From Trileptium ribeirensis (lineage: Eukaryota; Nematoda; Enoplea; Enoplida; Thoracostomopsidae), in contig JASANE010003768.1 in NCBI GenBank assembly GCA_030248225.1, forward strand, positions 1-64,000: a DNA stretch of 64,000 nt, in the 5' to 3' direction. Every line of letters begins with the position of its first letter. Position 1 is the first letter of the stretch. Below, piece by piece: positions 58,201-64,000 of this stretch. A program made the position numbers and the translations under genes. The notes under the pieces are model-generated. The model was not told where the DNA came from and ran no database searches. It was given only the letters and a program-made list of their open reading frames with translations.

Positions 58201-60368
58201 ATAACTACTACTGCAGTGTCTTCTGTATCTGTTTTTGGCTAGAATTGGTTACTTTCTGCGAGACACAAACGAAAACTGCTTCACAATAAATTCTGGCAAC
58301 AATATTTATGTAAAATTTCCATTTAGATTAATCTTCTTTATTTCTTTGGAAACATAGATCGTCCATTTTTGTTCCGTATGCCAAGGCTAGCGAGAAAATA
58401 TGAGTTAATTAATGCACATTTAACAGGATAGCAATAGTATGAACAGGATAGTTTCAGAACTTCCACCTAGTGATTATTCCTTCAGTGCAACTACTTGCCG
58501 TTTTATATCATGAAAAGATGTGCCAAGCCGATTGAAATAGTTTTCGAACAATTTAACACTAAGAATTATAGTAGACACCAACATCAGAAGTCATGGGAAC
58601 ACTAACGAAGACCACAAAGTATACGATGATTCTATTTTTGATCGTTTGATATCGAATAGGGTTGTAGAAATGTTAAAGAAAAACTATTTAGCCTGTGCAC
58701 CAATTCGATGGCTTAGACAATAACGTTATGGTTCGTTAGGCTTTGAAGTGTTAAGCCTAAGTTCAGGGTTTGAAAACGTACCAGATGTTGCGTTATATGA
58801 TAAGAAAGAAAAGCAGCATTTCCAAAATCTCAACATTTGATGCACTAAGTGATTAAGTTAAGATACGAGCAGTTCAACCTTACAGTTACTTTATTGCTTA
58901 CATAACACTCACACAACTAATTTTTAATGCACGTTATATACAGGATATACAAATGTTTGTTATCGCATCTAAGCTATATATACGTGGGATGTCATTGCAA
59001 CTGTGTGTGTGATGCAGAGAGCCCAATCGAGTCGGTTTACTTTCGGGTAGGGTCGGCTTGAAAATTAACTGGTTTGGTCTCAGTAGTATTTGGTTTATGG
59101 TAACCGCATAGATTAATAATCTGTATCACGTACGTTAAAAGATCAGATACTCGAAACAGCACCTATGAACAAGGCATTATCGATGCGGTTCACGTCCTCA
59201 TAGTGCAACATGGGCTGTGTTCAGTAAAATAGTATCAGGAAAGCCACACGCTGTCTAGAAAGAAGTCATAATTCCAATTCACTAATAGTCAGTTATCGGA
59301 ACAGGTCGCCTTATAGTCTCGTCGAATCGGGTTGACATTTTTCATCCCGATGCGGTATTTAGTGTGATGACCTTACAAATATATCTGTGTGTACTGTCAT
59401 TGCAAATAACTGTGCGTGATGTGACTGTCAATATTTTGTCTAACGTCAGATTGCAATTATGTGTGTGACGCTATTGCAAATATATGATTTGCTGACATGG
59501 CAAATACATACGCTATATCATTATACATATTACCTCCAAAGTTAGGTCGAAAATTCTTGTCATAGTTATCGAGCAGTTGCTTCAGTTTGTTTGACAAGAA
59601 GCCAGAGAGATCATTGCTAAAAATACGAAAAATTAAGAAGCTCAAATCATTTTCATGCATATCACATTTTCATTACGTTTTTGCAGAACAACTAAGCTGG
59701 CTTTTTCTATAATATACTAAAGAAATATTTTAAGCATCTTACAAGTGAAGACCTTCATATATCAAGAAAGATTCAGCTGTAGTCGGCTCTAACAGAAGAA
59801 TAAACCCTAACGGCTAGGGGCTGAACACTAGCATCAATTTTATAACCATTATATAAAGGGTTCCACTAGATTTATTTACATAAACTAAAGTTCAGTTTTG
59901 TGCTGTACTATTTGAGTTGTATTGGGTGGGAATAAGTTTATACAAATGAAATTTTACAAATTGCTTAAATTTTATTTTTTATACAAATTTTACAATTTTA
60001 CAGTTTTGACAAATCACGATTTCACTGCAACAGGTATGATACAAACATATATAATTCCAGTCAAAACGTTTAATTGTGAGCATGAACTATAAACTAGAAC
60101 GCCGTACTGAGTTGTTTGAAACTCAAACTCACACTGCATATAACGTAAGTTTATATCGTACTAAAATCGTTCCATCCTTCTATGGCGAATCAATTTCGTT
60201 AATTATTGTGATGTACCTTATTTTACACAGTGATAAATTTTGAAAGAAAATTGCAAAGTGCCTTACCTGGCATTCGAAGTTTGCTTCGTCACTGATATAT
60301 TGTTTGCATCACGTAATCGTTCTATAGCAAATGTAGTGGATCCAAAACAATATACGACCAACGCAAAC
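42370..60368 (-). CDS. Cys-loop ligand-gated ion channel subunit (GABA/glycine-type fold), eight exons
   Basis: Exons (descending): 60368-60267, 59616-59534, 58112-58045, 56876-56638, 54149-54067, 47704-47567, 44995-44781, 42837-42370. All junctions have GT/AG borders and agree in phase, giving 464 codons plus stop; only the start exon is missing. The order is signal peptide, ligand-binding domain with loop-D FIRQTWTDKRL and WRPDTYF, a Cys-loop with 13 intervening residues, then M1-M4. Exons of 68, 83 and 138 nt match the conserved exon sizes of GABA-A/glycine receptor genes. There is no second cysteine pair in the loop-C region, arguing against glycine, GluCl or histamine channels. The M1-M2 linker reads GDR instead of the anion signature PAR, as in cation-selective channels. 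It acts in the plasma membrane as one subunit of a pentamer; the ligand is unknown. Confidence 0.88.
43725..43800. repeat. Short TACCCGC-type array in an intron
   Basis: CTACCCGCAGG, CGTGGGTTCG and CCTACCCAAGGGCA form opposed halves like those at 49298-49412. Confidence 0.35.
43975..44125. repeat. AT-rich simple sequence in an intron
   Basis: A long run of TATATA, TGTATA and ATTATAT words. Confidence 0.8.
44781..44995 (-). CDS. Channel exon: M1 and pore-lining M2
   Basis: 215 nt, acceptor TTTCAG, donor GTATTG. It encodes GTYSRLYVIFHFRRDIGYYL, M1 with its conserved Pro (VYLPAVIVAVITLMVFGF), then PEDLLGDRIQLCFTSVLVM and TVLMTTTSSNLPK. Aligned from the NLPK end, Arg is at 0', Asp at -1', Gly at -2', Thr at 6' and Leu at 9'. 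The usual SWVSFW end of M1 is replaced by TLMVFGF. Confidence 0.95.
45330..46260 (+). pseudogene. LINE ORF2 C-terminal remnant (RTE-like), antisense in a channel intron
   Basis: Two overlapping plus-strand frames (45306-45938 and 45781-46260) encode STKAKVLTCCINTQINIRL, VESLCYLGSVLTRTSELEIA, then FYSAAIQPALYYGSGAWL, ENFCCRRILGL and RLIGHVPSMQEQRIPRKLV. This is the segment after the RT core of RTE-type LINEs, split by one frameshift near 45790. It runs opposite to the host gene, in the 44995-47567 intron. Confidence 0.8.
46265..47560. other. Intron sequence of the channel gene
   Basis: No coding sequence recognised. A short A-rich dispersed tract lies at 47345-47440. Confidence 0.4.
47567..47704 (-). 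CDS. Channel exon: beta8-beta10 and loop C
   Basis: 138 nt, acceptor TTTTCAG, donor GTATAT. Joined to the preceding exon it gives ESYGYDKEDIIYNW, then DIFLPQQRLKRIDVRNES and ITFSSG. It contains no cysteine, so the second disulfide of glycine/GluCl/histamine channels is absent. Confidence 0.92.
47710..49790. other. Intron sequence with A-rich repeat
   Basis: 47985-48120 resembles the 3945 and 31215 tracts, and on the minus strand near 47930-47990 GGCGCAGTGTCTAAGTGTAG and CAGGTTTAAACCCC look like tRNA A and B boxes. The remainder shows nothing. Confidence 0.35.
49298..49412. repeat. TACCCGC hairpin array
   Basis: It opens with the 12-bp palindrome GTGGGTACCCAC and continues with ACTACCCGC, ATACCCGC, GGATACCCGC and CACCCCGCG. 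After a short gap come inverted words CAGCGGGTAGCCG. The period is 12-14 bp. Confidence 0.5.
50668..51159 (-). pseudogene. LINE reverse-transcriptase core
   Basis: The longest intact piece of the RT: GFVAKRSTCTQ (motif 1-2), FIDFAKPFDTVSHEKL (motif with catalytic Asp), SGVPQGSVLGP and FADDVKLY. The usual FxKAFD reads FAKPFD. Confidence 0.9.
51333..52247 (-). pseudogene. LINE endonuclease C-terminal part and linker
   Basis: A 304-codon frame with NNFLDLVFTT and STSDHFSITF, the conserved 3' end of apurinic-type LINE endonucleases (SDHxxI). A long basic linker precedes RT. Confidence 0.85.
53590..53870. repeat. Hairpin array with TGTA/TACA core, ~23-bp period
   Basis: TCATACA, TCGTACA or TTCACACA occur at about 53605, 53629, 53652, 53675, 53703, 53727, 53749, 53771, 53793, 53815 and 53862, alternating with TGTGTAA-type words. 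Stems recur while the linkers vary, as in the 31640 array. It lies in an intron. Confidence 0.65.
54067..54149 (-). CDS. Channel exon: Cys-loop
   Basis: 83 nt, acceptor ATTTTAG, donor GTAAGA. It encodes LTITSSCPMDLTRFPFDSQE then CVLDLES. The two cysteines are separated by 13 residues including the canonical FPxD, which defines the superfamily. Confidence 0.95.
54150..56635. other. Intron sequence of the channel gene
   Basis: No exon or element recognised apart from the microsatellite at 55261. Confidence 0.4.
55261..55303. repeat. (TA)n microsatellite
   Basis: An almost pure alternating TA run with two interruptions. Confidence 0.9.
56638..56876 (-). CDS. Channel exon: loops D and A of the ligand-binding domain
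   Basis: 239 nt, acceptor TTTCCAG, donor GTAGGT. It begins QFTVDIFIRQTWTDKRL (the Arg of loop D is kept, as in receptors for amino-acid transmitters). It continues with IWRPDTYFPNEKESAFHEAT and FVRITPTGEIYSSQ. NLT and NHS are possible glycosylation sequons. Confidence 0.93.
56983..57045 (-). CDS. Possible 63-nt cassette exon of the channel
   Basis: Between the 68-nt and 239-nt exons, this stretch has a strong donor (ACG/GTAAGA) and an acceptor (CGACAG), is exactly 21 codons and is phase 0 at both ends. It would insert HFMSVLCSRIKLNRIDDPAA plus Thr before QFTVD. The direct join without it already gives the canonical spacing, so it would be an optional insert or a chance ORF. Confidence 0.2.
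58045..58112 (-). CDS. Channel exon: 68-nt beta1-strand exon
   Basis: Acceptor ATTTTAG, donor GTGAGT. It encodes EPVTVTVSAHVLSISGVSEA then DM, matching the PVxVxVxxxVxSIxxVSExxM pattern. The 68-nt size is characteristic of this receptor class. Confidence 0.92.
59534..59616 (-). CDS. Channel exon: N-terminal helix and RPNFGG motif
   Basis: An 83-nt exon, acceptor TTTTTAG, donor GTAATA. It encodes NDLSGFLSNKLKQLLDNYDK followed by NFRPNFGG, the conserved alpha1-helix and YDxxxRPNFGG motif at the start of GABA/glycine-type ligand-binding domains. Confidence 0.88.
60267..60368 (-). CDS. Channel exon: signal peptide and mature N terminus
   Basis: Acceptor TTTTCAG, 102 nt, donor GTAAGG. It encodes FALVVYCFGSTTFA (signal-peptide core) then IERLRDANNISVTKQTSNA. 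It begins with the last base of a codon, so a short upstream exon must supply the ATG; I could not identify it. Its last two bases AG complete Ser with the next exon. Confidence 0.7.
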
Positions 60369-60479
60369 CTGAAAACAAATACACACTAGATTACCAGTAT
60401 ACTTGCACTCGTTCGTATAATAGAGCTATAACATTTAGTAAAATTACAAAGTGGGAATGACATGCTCATTGTTGTATTA

Positions 60480-60556
60480 TCTGTGTTAAGTAATTGTAAG
60501 ACAGCAAATGCAGTTGATCCAAAACAATATATAATGTACAACACGCTGTATTTCCA
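60480..60556 (-). pseudogene. Partial duplicate of the channel signal-peptide exon
   Basis: The word TATATTGTTTTGGATC and the following ~13 bases match the 60267-60368 exon. After an in-phase acceptor (AATACAG) it encodes VLYIIYCFGSTAFAV, parallel to FALVVYCFGSTTFAI. The downstream half has diverged and no in-phase donor was found, so it is a relic or an alternative first-exon candidate. Confidence 0.5.
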
Positions 60557-60564
60557 AGATACCT

Positions 60565-61740
60565 GTTCCTATTTGGATAATCCACCTATAAAGAGACAGC
60601 AACCAGAGCTGTTTGGTGAAAAACGTAGTTTTGACAAATTTGAGGAAAAAAGAATCAAGTTTACTCTGCAAATCAAACAGGTATTTGATTTCTTGAAACG
60701 TGCAATATATAATAGAAGCGATAGGGGCATGACGATATTAAAACAGATATAGATAATTTGTAAGCATACACTCACCGAAACGGGGTAGGAAAAATTTATA
60801 TATGTGAAGTTTATTTAAAATAAACACACATTATAAGCATGTCGTAATTGCTGTCATCCATCTATGCTTGGTCTTTTATTTAGTAAGCAGCATTGAAGCT
60901 ATACAAAGTTTCAAATTTTCAAAAACATCTTTCCAATACGTTTGCGCTACAGTCCACTTTAAGACCGATCACCTTAATGAGTTAAGTCGAATGAAAATCA
61001 ATAGTGTTATCGTCAAAATCACTACCTTAGAGCTGAGCTGGCCACAGAAAATACTACTTCATCTTAAAGACAAAAGTGAGTCTAAATTTTCAGACCCGTC
61101 TCAGCCTCTTCATGAGCACGCCCGAATGCCGTTCTGGTATTAATAAAATTTGCGCAGGCCCGGTCTAGCTGGAAAAGCCTTAAGTAGCTGCGGTCAATAG
61201 TAAACGACATCTTGCATTCGCAAGTTTTTGAAACTTTAGTTAGGATTCTATTCAAAAATCAATATTTTTTGGAAGATTTTTAGTTCAATTATTTTTCAAG
61301 CAAATTTTTAATGATTTTTCAACTAATTTCTACAAGTTTGTCTAATATAGAGCTTCGTAACTAACTTATTATGTAGATCTGGTACTTAATGCAGCGCTGA
61401 ACCGTTGAAATTAGGATGATTTATAATTTTATAATGTTCCGGTGCAACTTCGATTCATAGTACTGCGCTTTATATTTTGTCAGAAATTTACTTACTTTTT
61501 CTTTACAAACTTGACAATTTTGTGGTTAGAAACACTGGCTATGTTTCTTCAGGTTTTGTAGTAACCCATGTTTAACTTTGATATTCCTGTTTCACATTCG
61601 TACTAGTGCAAATGGCAGCAAAATTGCTATATACTGATTTAATTCAGAACCATTGGGTTAGTTAAATTACTTCTTAAATTGCTGTGACATGAACTCAGTA
61701 TTTTTCTATATACTTTCATATTTTCACTTTTAAAATTTTA
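60565..61740. other. Non-coding stretch upstream of the channel exons
   Basis: It should contain the unseen start exon or promoter of the channel if these are close. Two small hydrophobic or basic ORFs (60569-60775 minus, 60868-61143 plus) were examined and neither fits in phase. Confidence 0.35.
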
Positions 61741-61744
61741 ACCT

Positions 61745-61840
61745 AAATTATATATATAAATTAGGTATATATATGATATGTACTTGAATATATATATACA
61801 TATATATGTACATATATATACGTATATATCTATATATTCA
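61745..61840. repeat. TATA-type microsatellite
   Basis: Interspersed TATATA and TACATATA words directly before the LINE remnant. Confidence 0.85.
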
Positions 61841-61859
61841 CGTGGCCACGCAGTTGTGG

Positions 61860-62660
61860 AGACCTCAATCCTTATAACTCGTCGCTACTCTTCTATGTTC
61901 GCTGTACTTGGTTCGATATGCGACATCGGGTATTGTTGCCATTGACGTAGCCGCACGTATCGAAAATGTTGTTGACAATCGTTGACTGTTTGATGTTGCC
62001 AGGTCTCGTTTGATCTTCCACGCGGTCGGACCCAGTCGTCCGGCGGCGTTGCTTTGGCCAGTACTTTCGGGATCCTATCATCGGGACCCTCAGAACATGG
62101 CCGATCAACCCCAAACGTTCCGTCCTCAGCAGAGTCGACACCTCGGTTTCGTAACCAGCTCTTCGACGAATAACATCATTCTTGATGTGATCGAACATTG
62201 TCAGGCGTCGACAGAAGTTCTCGCACGTGTTGATTTGCTGCTAAGTTGCTAATTTCGCTGTCCACGGTCCGCAGGCGTACAGCAGAATCGTTCGAAAGGC
62301 CGCATTATATATCTGAATTTTCGTGGGAACGTACACGTCTTCCGAATTCCACACATGCCGTAGGCCCGCAAAGGCTGATTTAACACGGTTTATGCGGTTT
62401 TTAATCTCGATGTCGCAAGCCCCTGATCCCGTAAAGTGCTGCACAGGTAACAGAATTGTTCGACGGGTTCCAGCATAGAACCGTTCAGGACGATGTTTTG
62501 ATGTATCTCGATGCAGCAGGTAATTATCTTGGTCTTCTGCGACCTGATACCAGGCCAATACGCTTTACGACTGTGTCGCCTCGAGGAGCACCTCTTGTGG
62601 TTCGCTGGCTGACGATGCAGCTATGGCTATGTCGTCGGCATAAACGGCATATATATATAC
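61860..62660 (-). pseudogene. LINE reverse-transcriptase remnant with YADD box
   Basis: The minus strand begins at AVYADDIAIAASSASEPQEV (catalytic YADD intact). It continues through a frameshift into RINRVKSAFAGLRHVWNSED and KIQIYNAAFRTILLYACGPW, then MFDHIKNDVIRRRAGYETEV and RLGLIGHVLRVP. This is the C-terminal half of an RTE-like LINE, flanked on both sides by TATA microsatellites. Confidence 0.8.
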
Positions 62661-62664
62661 GTAT

Positions 62665-63410
62665 ATACATGTATAAGTTCCGTTATAATTCAGGTATTTA
62701 TTCGTTCCTTAAGTTTTGAACAAAACATGAAATAGAGCCTTCCCATAAATTATCCATTTCTTTGTAAAAATACCCCTGGTGAGTGTCCGCAAACGGATTA
62801 ACGCGTCAACGTTTCAGGAACCATAGGCTCTGATTAGTGTCCGTGTTGCTAGGAGAATTCGCCCAACTCATGTTGGAGTCCACTATGAGTTAGATGAAGG
62901 CACTGCTCAACCTCTAGCTGATTTCTGTCCAATTAGGACTATTATGAATACGCTCCATTAGGACATCACCTACCTACCTATTTTATCATTCTATTATCTC
63001 CTAGGCGGTCTGTAAGTGTTATTTTAGCCAACAAATTCATTTTCGAATAAATAGTATATTGTTGTCCAGAAATTTAAGCTCTAACGACAATTTATTTCAA
63101 TCATTTACGTTTTCGACATATTTGTATTTTCAAACTGAAATGCACATACAGGAATTAGTCCGTCGTGTGTATCGTACCAGCTGGAAAAATCTGAGTTATC
63201 AGCTGCCATTTTCTCTATTGCATTGCTATATGTACATATTCACAGTGCCGCTCAAATAAATTGAGAATGAAATTTCAAACTCAAATTATTTTAAGTTCAA
63301 ACTAGAACTTTAATGAAAAATTTCACTTGTAAATTGGTTAAAAATTCTTATGGAAAAATTAAAACTTTCTTGAAATTTTAAATAAATTTTGGTTAAAGTT
63401 TTTATTAATC
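62665..63410. other. Non-coding stretch
   Basis: No supported feature; begins with a TATA run. Confidence 0.35.
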
Positions 63411-63414
63411 TTAT

Positions 63415-63760
63415 ATTTCCCTGCGTCCTAAACGCTGATGGGTCATACAAGCCACTGACTTACTTGACAAAACGGAAATGATGAATACTGATCGCTTTGG
63501 GAGGAAGGTCTCTCTGTGGGAAAGCATGGCTCGTTAAAATTCATTCAAAACTATCTAAACTTAATTTGATAAAATATATCAAGTTAAATTACAAATTTCT
63601 GAAATATTTTATCAGATGAAGTTTAGATAATTTCGAATGAATTTTTATCGAGCCACCCCTTCCCATAGAGAGACCTTCCCCCCAAAACGGACCAGTATTC
63701 ATCATTTCCCTGCGTCCAAAACGCTGATAGGCCCTATACGCCACTGACTTATTTGACAGA
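63415..63760. repeat. Fold-back element flanked by ~55-bp direct repeats
   Basis: Direct repeats ATTTCCCTGCGTCCTAAACG (63415 on) and ATTTCCCTGCGTCCAAAACG (63704 on) continue to TTGACA at both ends. Between them are inverted arms of about 105 bp, 63474-63580 and 63600-63709, sharing AATGATGAATACTG, AAGGTCTCTCT, GGCTCG and TATCTAAACTT, around a 20-bp loop. The remainder of the window (63765-64000) shows nothing. Confidence 0.85.
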
Positions 63761-64000
63761 AGTCACTTTTGCATTAAGTTTTATGCAAAATGACAAGACC
63801 GGGTGGTTGGTGGGGTTACCTAAAGTTCATCTACACATAAAACTGTAACCTAAAATGGTGTTATTATTTTATCACGTCTCGGAGCTCACAATGGCCTGAG
63901 TTCATGTAGAACTGTTAGGAACTTGCCCTAAATGTCGATTTGCTTTCGAATCATTTTAGATATCCCTAAATAGTTTTTAAATTCCATTTCAAAATCAAAT

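Larger units (their letters stand above)
57050..60260. other. Introns of the channel gene outside the listed exons
   Basis: Apart from the exons at 58045-58112 and 59534-59616 no further coding segment or element was recognised. Confidence 0.4.

Noticed and set aside
60569..60775. Hydrophobic minus ORF starting MSVCLQIIYICF as the missing first exon of the channel
   Set aside because: Its available GT donors leave one base, not the two required by the 60267-60368 exon.

Overview
The window is eukaryotic nuclear DNA, most likely from an arthropod. It is AT-rich and intron-rich, and has no operons or bacterial-type gene packing. It carries a long Toll-type receptor and an invertebrate-type Cys-loop receptor, surrounded by many decayed transposons (CR1-like and RTE-like LINEs, a hAT-like element, a mariner-like element, MITEs and fold-back repeats). 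I cannot place it below arthropod with confidence; a non-insect arthropod is possible but unproven.

Layout. (1) 1-2164, minus strand: an uninterrupted coding exon for the N-terminal part of a long Toll receptor (Toll-6/7/8/18-wheeler type), cut by the left window edge. (2) 2.5-34.7 kb: no convincing gene. This stretch holds a perfect four-copy 147-bp tandem array, a 1-kb fold-back element with ~330-bp arms, a MITE family, a 0.9-kb TIR element, short-period hairpin arrays, two LINE remnants and a tRNA-like pseudogene. (3) 34.7-38.2 kb: a 3.5-kb element bounded by ~400-bp inverted arms. It contains a broken hAT-type transposase and, divergently oriented, an SGNH/GDSL-hydrolase-like ORF with one stop. 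This is the most unusual structure in the window. (4) 38.3-39.6 kb: a complete but inactivated mariner-like element with TA duplications. (5) 42.4-60.4 kb, minus strand: a Cys-loop ligand-gated ion channel gene. I reconstructed eight exons whose splice phases all agree (464 codons plus stop, lacking only the start exon). Its introns contain two LINE insertions and two short-repeat arrays. (6) 60.4-64 kb: a duplicated piece of the channel's signal-peptide exon, a LINE remnant with an intact YADD box, and a fold-back element flanked by direct repeats.

How the parts relate. The two host genes are both minus-strand membrane receptors but are about 40 kb apart, with no evidence of functional linkage. 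The channel has the extracellular domain and exon pattern of the GABA/glycine-type branch (68, 83 and 138-nt exons, Cys-loop of 13 intervening residues). Its pore entrance reads Gly-Asp-Arg where anion channels have Pro-Ala-Arg, so it may conduct cations. The rest of the sequence is mainly a record of transposition, including nested and antisense insertions.
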